From Clostridium sp. CX1 (GTDB lineage Bacteria; Bacillota; Clostridia; Clostridiales; Clostridiaceae): a stretch of DNA of 64,000 nt. The stretch is from the NCBI RefSeq assembly GCF_025398335.1, contig NZ_JAODOO010000011.1:62001-126000 (forward strand), in the 5' to 3' direction. Both the position numbers and the translations under genes were made by a program. Under the pieces are notes generated by a model. That model was not told the DNA's origin, did not search any database, and saw nothing but the letters and a program-made list of their open reading frames with translations. Of this stretch, positions 34,427 through 43,253 are shown in pieces. The stretch's first letter is position 1, and each line of letters begins with the position of its first letter.

Positions 34427-34672
34427 ATGGATAAAAGAATTGGTGTAGTAGGAATAGTAATAGAGGATATTAAAAGTGCCCCAAATGTTAATGACATATT
34501 GCATTCTTTTGCACATATCATTGTAGGAAGAATGGGCATCCCTTATAAAGAAAAAAGTATATCAGTTATATCATTAATAGTAGATGGTACTTCTGATGAA
34601 ATAAGTGCTATGACAGGTAAACTTGGAAAGATTGAAGGAGTAAATGTTAAATCTGCAATAACAAAAAAGTAA
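34427..34672 (+). CDS. TM1266 family iron-only hydrogenase system regulator
   Basis: This 81-residue small ACT-like/NikR C-domain-like protein is of the family named putative iron-only hydrogenase system regulator (TM1266 type). It begins RIGVVGIVIED and ends with a VNVKSAITKK strand. It is found beside hydrogenase maturase genes such as hydF. No DNA-binding domain is visible, so the regulator label is only the family name. It has a good GGAGGG and lies 18 bp before hydF. Confidence 0.85.
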   Translation: MDKRIGVVGIVIEDIKSAPNVNDILHSFAHIIVGRMGIPYKEKSISVISLIVDGTSDEISAMTGKLGKIEGVNVKSAITKK

Positions 34673-34690
34673 TTAAAGGAGAGGAAACAA

Positions 34691-35890
34691 ATGCAAGATA
34701 CCCCTAAAGCTAATAGACTTCATATTTCTATCTTCGGCAGAAGAAATGCTGGCAAGTCTAGTCTAATAAATGCATTAACTGGACAAGACATAGCTGTTGT
34801 ATCAAACTTTGCTGGTACTACTACAGATCCTGTGTATAAAGCAATGGAGCTTCTACCTATTGGCCCTGTAGTTATTATAGATACCGCTGGCTTAGATGAT
34901 ACCGGAGAAATTGGAGATCTTAGAGTAAAGAAAACTAAGGAAGTTATGGATAAAACAGACCTGGCACTACTGATTTTCACCCCTGATTGTTATGACTTAT
35001 CTCTTGAGCAGGAATGGTTTAAAGAACTTCGTGAAAGAGAAATACCGGTCATAGGTGTTATAAATAAAATAGATTTAGAAGATGTAAATTTAGACTATCT
35101 AAATCAATACTTTGATATTCCTTTTATAAAGGTTAGTGCTAAAGATAAAAAAAATATAGGAAAACTAAAAGAATCAATTCAAATTAATGCACCTATGGAT
35201 TTTGAGCTGCCAACTATACTAGGAGATATAATAAAACCTAAAGATCTTATAGTACTTGTAGCTCCTCAAGATATACAGGCTCCTAAAGGAAGATTAATAC
35301 TACCACAGGTTCAAGTAATTAGAGATGTACTTGATAATGATGCCTTAGCTCTTACTGTTAAGGATACAGAGCTTGTTGATATATTAGAATCATTGAATAG
35401 AAACCCAGATTTAGTTGTAACAGACTCCCAGGTTTTTAAAAAAGTTAATGATTTAATCCCTAAAGATGTTCCTTTAACTTCTTTCTCCATTCTTATGGCA
35501 AGGTATAAAGGCGATCTTGAAATACTAGCAAAAGGTGCAAAGGCTATAGATAATCTAAAGCCAGGAGATAAGGTATTAATATCAGAAGCATGCACTCACC
35601 ATGCATTAAAAAATGATATAGGTAGGGAGAAGATCCCAAACTGGCTTAAGAATAAAGTTGGAGGAGATTTAGATATAGTCGTTAACGCTGGTGTCGATTT
35701 TCCTGAGGACCTATCTGACTATAAACTTATAATTCACTGTGGTTCTTGTATGTTTAATAGAAAGCAATTTATGACAAGACTTATAAGAGCTTCTGAACAA
35801 AACATACCTATAACTAATTACGGGATAGCCATAGCTCATTTAAATGGGATGCTCCCTAGAGTTATTGAAGCATTTAATATTTCCCATTAA
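34691..35890 (+). CDS. hydF: [FeFe]-hydrogenase H-cluster maturation GTPase HydF
   Basis: HydF is the scaffold on which the 2Fe subcluster of [FeFe]-hydrogenase is built before transfer to the apoenzyme. The 399-residue protein has an N-terminal GTPase domain (GRRNAGKSSL, DTAGLDD, NKIDLED), a dimerisation domain and a C-terminal Fe-S domain with CTHHALKND and HCGSCMFNRKQF, which hold the cluster ligands. HydE, HydG and the hydrogenase itself are not in this window. It is cotranscribed with the TM1266 gene. Confidence 0.96.
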   Translation: MQDTPKANRLHISIFGRRNAGKSSLINALTGQDIAVVSNFAGTTTDPVYKAMELLPIGPVVIIDTAGLDDTGEIGDLRVKKTKEVMDKTDLALLIFTPDCYDLSLEQEWFKELREREIPVIGVINKIDLEDVNLDYLNQYFDIPFIKVSAKDKKNIGKLKESIQINAPMDFELPTILGDIIKPKDLIVLVAPQDIQAPKGRLILPQVQVIRDVLDNDALALTVKDTELVDILESLNRNPDLVVTDSQVFKKVNDLIPKDVPLTSFSILMARYKGDLEILAKGAKAIDNLKPGDKVLISEACTHHALKNDIGREKIPNWLKNKVGGDLDIVVNAGVDFPEDLSDYKLIIHCGSCMFNRKQFMTRLIRASEQNIPITNYGIAIAHLNGMLPRVIEAFNISH

Positions 35891-35897
35891 ATAAGAG

Positions 35898-35940
35898 GTC
35901 GAAATCCTTTACAAATTATTGTGAAGGATTTCGACTTTTT
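35898..35940 (+). terminator. terminator of hydF
   Basis: A 15-bp stem with one wobble pair (35898-35912 with 35921-35935), 8-nt loop, then TTTTT. Confidence 0.92.
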
Positions 35941-36135
35941 ATTTAATTTTAATGGATATATTTGTTAGAAGTTAAAACTTTTTAATAATTTAAAAAAATT
36001 TTATGTAATCGATTGTACGATATTTCAATATTTCTTAAGTTTAGATAAAATATATATAGGATGTATTGATTATTAAAAGTACGTCTATAATAAAGTTTTA
36101 TCTACCATAAGGATATAGAAAGGCGGCCTTACTAT

Positions 36136-36624
36136 ATGAATCTATCAAAACTATTTGAACTACAGGAAAACTTGGATGAACACATAAAAGAAAAACATAA
36201 TCTCTATGGTCAATCATTACTTTCAAAAAAAATCTTAGCTCTACAAGTAGAACTTGCTGAACTCGCTAATGAAACAAGATGTTTTAAATTTTGGAGCGAC
36301 AAAAAACCATCTAATAAGGAAGTTATCTTAGAAGAATATGTTGATTGTCTTCATTTCATCCTGACGTTAGGTTTAGAAAAAGGATTCACGGATGTTCAGC
36401 TTGATAATAAAGAACCTATCCAATATGATGTAACATCTCAATTTTTAAATCTCTATATAGACATAAATGACTTTGTAACCTGTTCTTCTAGGGATCAATA
36501 TATAACACTTTTTGAAGACTTTATAACACTTGGCAAAATGTTAAGCTTTATGCCTAGTGAAATAGAAGAAGCATATTATAAAAAAAATGATGTGAACCAC
36601 AAACGACAAGTTGAAGGATATTAA
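36136..36624 (+). CDS. dimeric all-alpha dUTP diphosphatase
   Basis: This 162-residue protein of the dimeric dUTPase family (MazG-like NTP pyrophosphohydrolase fold) hydrolyses dUTP to dUMP, keeping uracil out of DNA. Conserved blocks: LALQVELAELANETRCFKFWS with the metal-binding Glu residues, and ILEEYVDCLHFILTLGLEKGF with the E...D pair. It is a single gene with its own terminator; the ribosome binding site AAGGCGG is 9 bp upstream. Confidence 0.88.
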   Translation: MNLSKLFELQENLDEHIKEKHNLYGQSLLSKKILALQVELAELANETRCFKFWSDKKPSNKEVILEEYVDCLHFILTLGLEKGFTDVQLDNKEPIQYDVTSQFLNLYIDINDFVTCSSRDQYITLFEDFITLGKMLSFMPSEIEEAYYKKNDVNHKRQVEGY

Positions 36625-36638
36625 CCTAAGAAAAAATC

Positions 36639-36666
36639 CCTATGCATTGATTAGCATAGGTTTTTT
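36639..36666 (+). terminator. terminator of dUTPase gene
   Basis: A 7-bp stem CCTATGC/GCATAGG (36639-36645 with 36654-36660), 8-nt loop, then TTTTTT. Confidence 0.88.
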
Positions 36667-36730
36667 ATTTGGATTTTTTAATAATAACCTATCCCTGTGG
36701 TTAAACTAGATTAGGGAAGGTGATAAAAAA

Positions 36731-37162
36731 ATGTTTGGTATAATATCCTCAATAATTGCTGGAATTGCCATGAGCTTTCAGGGAGTTTTTAACACTAGAT
36801 TAGGAGATAAAATAGGTACCTGGGAAACTAATGTACTTGTTCAGGGAATTGGGTTAGTAGTAACAGTAGTAATTATGCTTATATTAGGTAATGGTAATTT
36901 TAAGAATATAAAAAACGCTAACAAACTATACTTGCTAGGTGGAGTACTTGGGGCTGTAATAATATACACTGTAATGCAGGGAATTAAATCCTTAGGTCCA
37001 ACTTGTTCTATCGCTATTATACTAGTAGCTCAGCTAACAGCTGCAGCACTAATCGATGCTTTTGGTCTTTTTGATAGTCCTCAAGTTAAATTTGGCACTA
37101 CAAAAATTATTGGTGTTATTATAATGGTTATAGGTATATTAATATTTAAATATAAGTGTTAA
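36731..37162 (+). CDS. DMT superfamily small membrane protein (DUF606/YdcZ type)
   Basis: This 143-residue integral membrane protein has four or five hydrophobic segments (about 1-22, 35-52, 65-88, 93-110, 123-140). It matches the DUF606/YdcZ family of small DMT-type transporters (AGIAMSFQGVFNTRLGDKIGTW at the start). Such proteins often act as homo- or heterodimers; no second copy is adjacent. Substrate unknown. GGGAAGGTGAT lies before the ATG. Confidence 0.85.
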   Translation: MFGIISSIIAGIAMSFQGVFNTRLGDKIGTWETNVLVQGIGLVVTVVIMLILGNGNFKNIKNANKLYLLGGVLGAVIIYTVMQGIKSLGPTCSIAIILVAQLTAAALIDAFGLFDSPQVKFGTTKIIGVIIMVIGILIFKYKC

Positions 37163-37163
37163 T

Positions 37164-37200
37164 AAATTAAGGCTGATTCTCTTATTAGCCTTAATTTATT
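37164..37200 (+). terminator. terminator after the DMT-type gene
   Basis: A perfect 11-bp stem (37164-37174 with 37187-37197), 12-nt loop, modest T-run. It overlaps the stop region of the gene. Confidence 0.7.
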
Positions 37201-37340
37201 TTATATAATTACTTTTAATATTTGCTTTTAAAGTTAACAAACTATATATATAATAGTTATGTAAATGTTTATTATTTGATCAATTTTATTGTAACTTAAT
37301 AAATAACATTTTAAATAGATTTACTTGGGGGGATAACCTT

Positions 37341-38234
37341 ATGGATTTTAAACAAATAGAAGCTTTTATTAATGTAGCTAAATTTAAAAGTTTTTCAAAA
37401 GCTGCAACTTCCTGCTTTCTATCTCAACCCGCTATAAGCTCTCATATTGCTAGCTTAGAAAAGGATTTGAATGTTCAACTTTTTGATAGAACTTCTAAAG
37501 AAGTTCTTTTAACACCAGCTGGCGAATCATTTCTAAAATATGCCTTGGATATACTAAATACTAGAGATAAAGCCATTTATAACATTGTGAATTTTAATGA
37601 AACTATAAATGGTAAGCTTAAGCTAGCTGCCAGCACTACACCTTGTAATACTATAGTACCTTCACTTATAAAGAAGTTCTATAAGTCATATCCTGAAGTT
37701 TCATTTGATGTTATTGAGCAAAGTTCTGGCGAAATAATTGAAGACATTATTAAATTTGATTGTGAAATAGGACTTGTAGGTGAATTGGTAAATGACGAGA
37801 AAATAAAAAGTTATAAACTTATAGAGGATGACCTTGTAATAATTTCCTCCCCTGCTCTTAATATTGCAGATTCAGTTTATATTGAAGATATTTTAAATTA
37901 TAAATTTATTTTAAGAGAAGAGGGCTCAGCCACTCGTAAAACCTTCGAATATGCACTTAGAAAAGAAGGCTTTGATCCTTCTGAAATAGATGTTCATTTT
38001 GAGGTAAATAATTTAGATACCCTCTTTCAGTTTGTAAAAAGTGGACTAGGTATATCTGTAGTTTCGAAACATGTTTTAAGAGATTACATATCACTTGGTC
38101 TTATAAAAGAGAGTAAGATAGAAAATCTTTTTCTTAAAAGATATATTTATTTAATTACTAGTTCTAAAAGAACTCTTACTCCAACAGCTAAAGCATTCTT
38201 CAATCTCTGTAAAGATCATTTTGACCTGAAGTAA
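37341..38234 (+). CDS. LysR family transcriptional regulator
   Basis: This 297-residue LysR-type regulator has an N-terminal winged helix (FINVAKFKSFSKAATSCFLSQPAISSHIASLEKDLNVQLFDR) and a C-terminal substrate-binding domain of the CysB/CysL kind (LKLAASTTPCNTIVPSLI, EEGSATRKTFEYAL). The target and inducer are unknown. It is a lone gene between a DMT-type protein and an S8 protease, with GGGGGGAT before the ATG. The DMT gene is on the same strand, so this is not the typical divergent arrangement. Confidence 0.9.
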   Translation: MDFKQIEAFINVAKFKSFSKAATSCFLSQPAISSHIASLEKDLNVQLFDRTSKEVLLTPAGESFLKYALDILNTRDKAIYNIVNFNETINGKLKLAASTTPCNTIVPSLIKKFYKSYPEVSFDVIEQSSGEIIEDIIKFDCEIGLVGELVNDEKIKSYKLIEDDLVIISSPALNIADSVYIEDILNYKFILREEGSATRKTFEYALRKEGFDPSEIDVHFEVNNLDTLFQFVKSGLGISVVSKHVLRDYISLGLIKESKIENLFLKRYIYLITSSKRTLTPTAKAFFNLCKDHFDLK

Positions 38235-38326
38235 TTGTAAATATATAAAATTTAATTTTCCAATAGCACATATATTCTACGTTAATATTATAATATATAT
38301 TGGAATTAATTTTTAAGGAGCGGCAG

Positions 38327-39526
38327 ATGTTTTCCTTTAAAAGCAAATTAGATCCTAATTTAAAAGTAGCCATAGATAAAAAATACTATAAAAATTATAG
38401 GGTCATAATTCACTGTAAAAACCTACCGGAAAGCATTGAAAAAAAGATTAAGAGCTATAAAGGTAGAGTAGTACACTTTATTCCTATAATAAACTGTATA
38501 TGTGCTGTTTTATCTGCTACTGCTATAGAAAGAGTATTAGAGTTTCCGCAAGTAAACTATATAAGTTTAGATACTTATGCAGTATTATGTGGTGGAAAAT
38601 CTGTCTTACCTTCTAATGGCATAATGTTTCAAGAGCGATACAAGCTAACGGGAAAAAATATTTGCATAGGTCTAATAGATAGCGGAGTATATCCTCATGC
38701 AGACTTTTTAAATCCTAGAAACAGAATAAAAAAGTTTACTGATGTGTTAAGTGAGTGTAGATATCCCTATGATGATAACGGTCATGGAACTGCTATTGCT
38801 GGTATCCTAGGTGGCAGTGGTTATCTTTCAAAGGGAGTAAATAGGGGCGTTGCTGAAAATAGTTACCTATATGTTATAAAGGCCTTTAATAGTTTAGGTA
38901 GAGGTTATGTATCTGATATTTTATATTCAATAGAAACTCTTATAAATGATAGAGAAGAATTTAATATAAAGGTAATATGTCTTCCTTTTGAGTTGTTATC
39001 TAGTGATTATTTTATTGTTTCCTTATTTTCTAAAATATTTGATGTAGCAGCAAGCTATAATGTGACTATTGTAGTTCCTGCAGGTCATAACGGGAATGAT
39101 GAGGGAAGCATAATAGGGATTGCAACACTAGAGAATTGTATTACCGTTGCTGGAATAGATACTAGTCACATACAACCAAAACCTTACAAATACTCATCAA
39201 CAGGCCCTTTTGCTAAATTAGACAAACCAGATTTATCAGCAGCGGCAGTTAACATATTATCTACAAATAGTAACACAGATTATATTTCTGAAAAAAATGG
39301 ATTAAAGATATATCCTAGCTCTCTAGACACCCCCTATATAAATATAAGCGGTACTTCTTGTTCTGCAGCATATGTAGCTGGAGTTTGCGCCCTTTTATAT
39401 GAAAATAACCCTGATTTAACTCCTAAAGACTTATTATCCTTATTGAAAGTATCTTGTAACCTAGCAGATATGTCTAAGTGGATTCAAGGTGCAGGTATCT
39501 TAGATTTAAACAAGCTCTTGCCATAA
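38327..39526 (+). CDS. S8 family subtilisin-like serine protease, no signal peptide
   Basis: This 399-residue protein has the subtilase triad in order: Asp in IGLIDSGVYPHADF, His in NGHGTAIAGILGG and Ser in ISGTSCSAAYVAG, plus the oxyanion Asn in VPAGHNGND. Residues ~1-95 look like an I9-type propeptide (FIPIINCICAVLSATAIERVLEFPQVNYI). No signal peptide or membrane anchor is seen, so it is probably intracellular, as for other clostridial sporulation or stationary-phase subtilases. The ATG at 38327 follows AAGGAG by 6 bp; the upstream TTG at 38300 has no such site. Substrate unknown. Confidence 0.88.
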   Translation: MFSFKSKLDPNLKVAIDKKYYKNYRVIIHCKNLPESIEKKIKSYKGRVVHFIPIINCICAVLSATAIERVLEFPQVNYISLDTYAVLCGGKSVLPSNGIMFQERYKLTGKNICIGLIDSGVYPHADFLNPRNRIKKFTDVLSECRYPYDDNGHGTAIAGILGGSGYLSKGVNRGVAENSYLYVIKAFNSLGRGYVSDILYSIETLINDREEFNIKVICLPFELLSSDYFIVSLFSKIFDVAASYNVTIVVPAGHNGNDEGSIIGIATLENCITVAGIDTSHIQPKPYKYSSTGPFAKLDKPDLSAAAVNILSTNSNTDYISEKNGLKIYPSSLDTPYINISGTSCSAAYVAGVCALLYENNPDLTPKDLLSLLKVSCNLADMSKWIQGAGILDLNKLLP

Positions 39527-39541
39527 AGGAATTTTATAAAG

Positions 39542-39573
39542 GCAGCTGATGAAACCATTCATTAGCTGCTTTT
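39542..39573 (+). terminator. terminator of the S8 protease gene
   Basis: A 12-bp stem with one wobble (39542-39553 with 39558-39569), loop ACCA, then TTTT. Confidence 0.88.
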
Positions 39574-39674
39574 ACTGTTTATCCAATAAAAAATTAATTA
39601 TATTTTAAAGGCCAATTAGTTATACTAATTTAATGAATTATAAATAATATATTTGGACTACATAATGCGCATAA

Positions 39675-39715
39675 TTATAATCATTATGCGAAATATTACG
39701 TAATAATCATTATAT
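39675..39715. promoter_or_regulatory. two PerR/Fur-like boxes upstream of ferritin
   Basis: 39675-39689 (TTATAATCATTATGC) and 39701-39715 (TAATAATCATTATAT) each match 12 of the 14 defined positions of TTATAAT-N-ATTATAA. They sit 20-60 bp before the ferritin ATG, over the probable promoter, which fits iron- or peroxide-dependent repression. Confidence 0.55.
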
Positions 39716-39735
39716 AATGAATTGGAGGAAATATG

Positions 39736-40245
39736 ATGTTAAGTGAAAACCTAATGAAGGCTATTAATGATCAAATAAACTATGAGCTTTACTCTGCAAA
39801 TGCCTACCTTGCTATGCAAGCATATTGTGCTTCGAAAGATTTAGATGGCTTTGCCAATTTTTTTAACGTTCAAGCTCAGGAAGAAAATTTTCATGCTATG
39901 AAATTTTTTAACTATTTAAATCAGGTAGGCGGTAGAGTTTTAATAGAAGCACTTCCATCACCGGAAAATAACTTTGAATCTATTCTTCACGCTTTTAAGG
40001 AAGGACTAGAACATGAAAAGAACGTTACTAAAAGAGTTTATAATCTAATGGATATTGCTACAGATGAAAGAGAGCACGCTACTATAAGCTTATTAAAGTG
40101 GTTCATAGATGAGCAGGTAGAAGAAGAAACTACCTTCAATAACATAGTTAAAAGACTTGAGAGAGTTTCCGAAGACGCCGCTGCCCTTTATGCTTTAGAT
40201 GCAGAGCTTGCATCTAGAGTATTTACTCCCCCTACAACAGCCTAA
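39736..40245 (+). CDS. ftnA: ferritin
   Basis: This 169-residue non-haem ferritin stores iron in a 24-mer cage. Ferroxidase ligands are visible: Glu in NYELYSANAY, EE..H in QAQEENFHAMKFF, Glu in KEGLEHEKNVTK and the E/H pair of DEREHAT, with a helical pattern throughout. The second ATG of ATGATG is preferred, 7 bp after GGAGG. Two PerR/Fur-like palindromes precede it. It is monocistronic. Confidence 0.95.
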   Translation: MLSENLMKAINDQINYELYSANAYLAMQAYCASKDLDGFANFFNVQAQEENFHAMKFFNYLNQVGGRVLIEALPSPENNFESILHAFKEGLEHEKNVTKRVYNLMDIATDEREHATISLLKWFIDEQVEEETTFNNIVKRLERVSEDAAALYALDAELASRVFTPPTTA

Positions 40246-40276
40246 TTTAACAGCAGTTATCCTTTAGTTATAAAAA

Positions 40277-40323
40277 AGTTACTGTGAAAAACTTATACTT
40301 TACTATAAGATTTCACAGTAACT
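40277..40323. terminator. bidirectional terminator between ferritin and hydroxyacid dehydrogenase
   Basis: A 13-bp outer stem (40277-40289 with 40311-40323) continues into a 6-bp inner stem. It lies between convergent genes; T-runs are weak on the + side and better on the - side (CTTTTTTATAA). Confidence 0.75.
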
Positions 40324-40340
40324 GCATCTCCACTATTTTG

Positions 40341-41288
40341 CTAGTATCCCTTATTTAGATTAACTAGATTAACTAAACCCTGCCCCTTAGCATATCTCTC
40401 CATATTGTTATATATTAAATTAAACCTTCTATCATTTCTTAATTCAGATATCCATGAATTATGAGGAGTAATTATTACATTAGGTAATTCCCAAAGAGGA
40501 CTATCGGAACTTAACGGTTCCTCTTCTACCACATCTAGAGCTGCCCCAGCTACTTTACCCTTCTGTATATTTTTTATTAAGGATTTTTCATCTATTATAG
40601 AACCTCTAGCAACATTTACAATATACACCCCTTCTCTCATACTCTTAAGTCTATCCTCATTAATCATATGGTGGGTTTCCTTTGTATAGGGAATGGTAAT
40701 TACTACAATATCACTTAAAGCTAACATTTCATCTATGCTACTTGCTGGAAAGCATCTATGAAAATACTTACTGTCCCGTCCATTAGTATTTAGACCCATA
40801 ATATTTACATCAAATCCGCTTAGCCTTTTAGCAGCTTCTTCTGCAATACTTCCTGTACCAATAAACCCTACAGTCTTTCCGTAAAGTTCTAAAATATTAG
40901 TATCCATTTTCCAAACTTTATTTTTTTGATTATCATAAAGCTTACCGCTATGTTTTAATAGTTCTAGTATTTTTAATACTATCCATTCTCCCATTGGAAT
41001 ACTATATCCGCCTCTATTATTAGTTACAATGATATCACTTTTTCCTGTATAACCTGAGGGAAGCTGATCTATTCCTGCACTAGATAACTGAATCCACTTC
41101 AACCTTTTCATTTTGTCTATGTCAAGAGTTTGGAAGGGATTGTAGCATACTAAAACTTCTATGTCTTTTAGTTCATCACTATATACAACTTCTTTTTCAT
41201 TTATAATTTTTATGTCATATCCTAATTGTTCAATCTTCTTTATGTTTTCTTTTCCGTAATCATACGTAAACAATGCTTTAATTTTCAC
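40341..41288 (-). CDS. D-isomer 2-hydroxyacid dehydrogenase family protein
   Basis: This 315-residue NAD-dependent oxidoreductase reduces 2-oxoacids or oxidises D-2-hydroxyacids. The Rossmann loop GFIGTGSIAEEAAKRL and the catalytic Arg (NVARGSIIDE), Glu (LDVVEEEPL) and His (ITPHNSW) are present. The likely start is the GTG at 41288 with GGGGTGAT upstream (MKIKALFTYDYG); the earlier GTG at 41297 lies within that ribosome binding site. Substrate not identifiable: glyoxylate, phosphoglycerate or lactate types are all possible. Confidence 0.87.
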   Translation of the reverse strand: MKIKALFTYDYGKENIKKIEQLGYDIKIINEKEVVYSDELKDIEVLVCYNPFQTLDIDKMKRLKWIQLSSAGIDQLPSGYTGKSDIIVTNNRGGYSIPMGEWIVLKILELLKHSGKLYDNQKNKVWKMDTNILELYGKTVGFIGTGSIAEEAAKRLSGFDVNIMGLNTNGRDSKYFHRCFPASSIDEMLALSDIVVITIPYTKETHHMINEDRLKSMREGVYIVNVARGSIIDEKSLIKNIQKGKVAGAALDVVEEEPLSSDSPLWELPNVIITPHNSWISELRNDRRFNLIYNNMERYAKGQGLVNLVNLNKGY

Positions 41289-41318
41289 ATATATCACCCC
41301 ATTTTTAGATAAAAATAT

Positions 41319-41346
41319 AAAGCAGCTTTTGATTAAAAGCTACTTT
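41319..41346 (-). terminator. probable terminator of the fab/acc operon
   Basis: A 12-bp stem with one mismatch (41319-41330 with 41335-41346), 4-nt loop, followed on the - strand by TATATTTTTAT. It is about 115 bp after accA and just before the hydroxyacid dehydrogenase gene. Confidence 0.6.
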
Positions 41347-41460
41347 AAAACTCTAATTATATGTTATATTTTAACACTTAAATATATATATTACAACAAA
41401 CTAGATATATCTAACTTAAATGATATCTTAAGCAAAAACGTTAAAATTCATTTGCAGTTA

Positions 41461-42309
41461 TTATATTTCAATATATTTTCCCATATTTCTAAATTTGTTA
41501 TATCTTTTTTCTACCAATTCTTCTGGTGACTGTTTTTTTAATATTCCAAAGCACTCTATTAAATCGCCTTTAATAACTGCAGACATTTTATCTAAATCCT
41601 TATGAGCTCCTCCGGAAGGTTCTTTAAGAACTTTATCTATAATACCATATTCCTTTAGATCACCAGCAGTTATTTTCATTATTTCTGCAGCTTCCTTGGC
41701 ACGGCTGGCATCCTTCCATAGTATACTTGCAAATCCTTCAGGCGATAGTATTGAGTATATGGAGTTCTCAAGCATCCAAACCTTATCTGCCACCGCAAAG
41801 GCCAAAGCACCACCACTTCCACCTTCTCCTATTACTATGGTTATAATAGGAACCTTTAAACTTGACATTTCCATAAGGTTTTTTGCTATAGCTTCTCCCT
41901 GTCCTCTTTCTTCTGCACCTGTGCCACAAAAAGCTCCCGGTGTATCCACAAAGCATAAAATAGGTCTATTGAACTTTTCTGCCTGTTTCATAAGTCTTAA
42001 GCCTTTTCTGTAACCTTCTGGATGGGGAGAGCCAAAGTTTCTTTTTATGTTTTCTGTGGTATTTCTTCCTTTTTGATGTGCTACTATAGTTATAGGATCT
42101 CCATTCAATAAGGCAATTCCCCCTACTACAGAAGGATCATCTCCAAAATATCTATCTCCATGAAACTCTATAAAAGAGTCAAATATTTTCTCAATATAAT
42201 CAAGTGCTGTAGGTCTTTCAATCATTCTTGCCAAGGATAATCTTTCCCATGCAGTTTTATTGTCAAGCTTCTTACTTATCATTTGCTGTACTTTTTCTAA
42301 TTTCTCCAT
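41461..42309 (-). CDS. accA: acetyl-CoA carboxylase carboxyltransferase subunit alpha
   Basis: This 282-residue alpha subunit of the carboxyltransferase half of acetyl-CoA carboxylase, with AccD, transfers CO2 from biotin to acetyl-CoA to make malonyl-CoA. The conserved segments [50 protein letters not shown] and [11 protein letters not shown] are all present. It is the last gene of the 13-gene fatty acid operon. Confidence 0.96.
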   Translation of the reverse strand: MEKLEKVQQMISKKLDNKTAWERLSLARMIERPTALDYIEKIFDSFIEFHGDRYFGDDPSVVGGIALLNGDPITIVAHQKGRNTTENIKRNFGSPHPEGYRKGLRLMKQAEKFNRPILCFVDTPGAFCGTGAEERGQGEAIAKNLMEMSSLKVPIITIVIGEGGSGGALAFAVADKVWMLENSIYSILSPEGFASILWKDASRAKEAAEIMKITAGDLKEYGIIDKVLKEPSGGAHKDLDKMSAVIKGDLIECFGILKKQSPEELVEKRYNKFRNMGKYIEI

Positions 42310-42339
42310 ACCAACAGCTCCCCTTCTTTACAATATAAA

Positions 42340-43215
42340 TCAATACCTACTTCTATTATGAATTAGTAGAATTTTCTTTAATGTATTCTTTAAATCATTT
42401 CTGGAAACTATCTTATCTATAAATCCATGCTCTAGTAAAAATTCTGCCTTTTGGAAGCCCTCTGGCAGCTTTTGTCTTATGGTCTGCTCTATAACTCTCT
42501 TTCCAGCAAAACCAATCAAAGCTTTTGGTTCTGATAAAATAATATCTCCAAGCATGGCAAAGCTCGCTGTAACACCACCAGTAGTAGGATCTGTTAATAC
42601 AGTAATATATAATAGTCCTTCTTTATCCAATTTACTAAGTGCTGCACTTACCTTAGCCATCTGCATAAGTGAAAACATTCCTTCTTGCATTCTAGCTCCA
42701 CCTGAAGTCGTAAATATAATTAAAGGAAGCTTTAGTTCTATTGACTTTTCAACAGCTCTTGTAATTTTTTCACCTACTACAGATCCCATACTTCCCATCA
42801 TAAAGAAACTGTCCATAACACAGATTACAATCTGTTCTCCAAAAATATCTCCTGTCCCTGTTATCACAGCTTCATTAATGTTTGTATTCCTATTCATTTT
42901 TTGAATTTTTTCTTCGTATCCTTCAAATGCTATAGGATTAGCTGTTTTCATGCCTTTATCAAATTCTACAAAGGTATCTTTATCTATTATAAGGTTAATT
43001 CTCTCTTTAGCAGTTAGTCTAAAATGATGGTTACACTTACTACATATTCTGTTATTGTCCTCAAGGTCACTTTTATATAGTACTTCTCCACACCCATCAC
43101 ATTTTACCCACATTCCATCTGGAATACTAGGCTTTTTATCTACTTCCTCATTTCTTCGAAGTGATTCTTGGCTTACTGTAATATATTTTGTCTTTTTAAA
43201 AAACTTATTTAACAA
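42340..43215 (-). CDS. accD: acetyl-CoA carboxylase carboxyltransferase subunit beta
   Basis: This 291-residue beta subunit has the four-Cys zinc ribbon [14 protein letters not shown]...[10 protein letters not shown] (about residues 39-63) followed by the crotonase-fold domain with [21 protein letters not shown] and [16 protein letters not shown]. It pairs with AccA 30 bp downstream. Together with AccB and AccC in the same operon the whole enzyme is encoded here. Confidence 0.96.
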   Translation of the reverse strand: MLNKFFKKTKYITVSQESLRRNEEVDKKPSIPDGMWVKCDGCGEVLYKSDLEDNNRICSKCNHHFRLTAKERINLIIDKDTFVEFDKGMKTANPIAFEGYEEKIQKMNRNTNINEAVITGTGDIFGEQIVICVMDSFFMMGSMGSVVGEKITRAVEKSIELKLPLIIFTTSGGARMQEGMFSLMQMAKVSAALSKLDKEGLLYITVLTDPTTGGVTASFAMLGDIILSEPKALIGFAGKRVIEQTIRQKLPEGFQKAEFLLEHGFIDKIVSRNDLKNTLKKILLIHNRSRY

Positions 43216-43253
43216 CTTAGCTCACCTCCAGTCAGGAATCCATAGAAAGCTTG

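Noticed and set aside
34211..34516. A 101-codon open frame on the - strand, hydrophobic and Tyr-rich
   Set aside because: It covers the promoter and leader of TM1266-hydF and the start of that gene, has no ribosome binding site and low-complexity AT-rich codons.
41329..41529. A 66-codon + strand frame between hydroxyacid dehydrogenase and accA
   Set aside because: It overlaps the accA 3' end and a terminator hairpin, and is AT-rich with no ribosome binding site.
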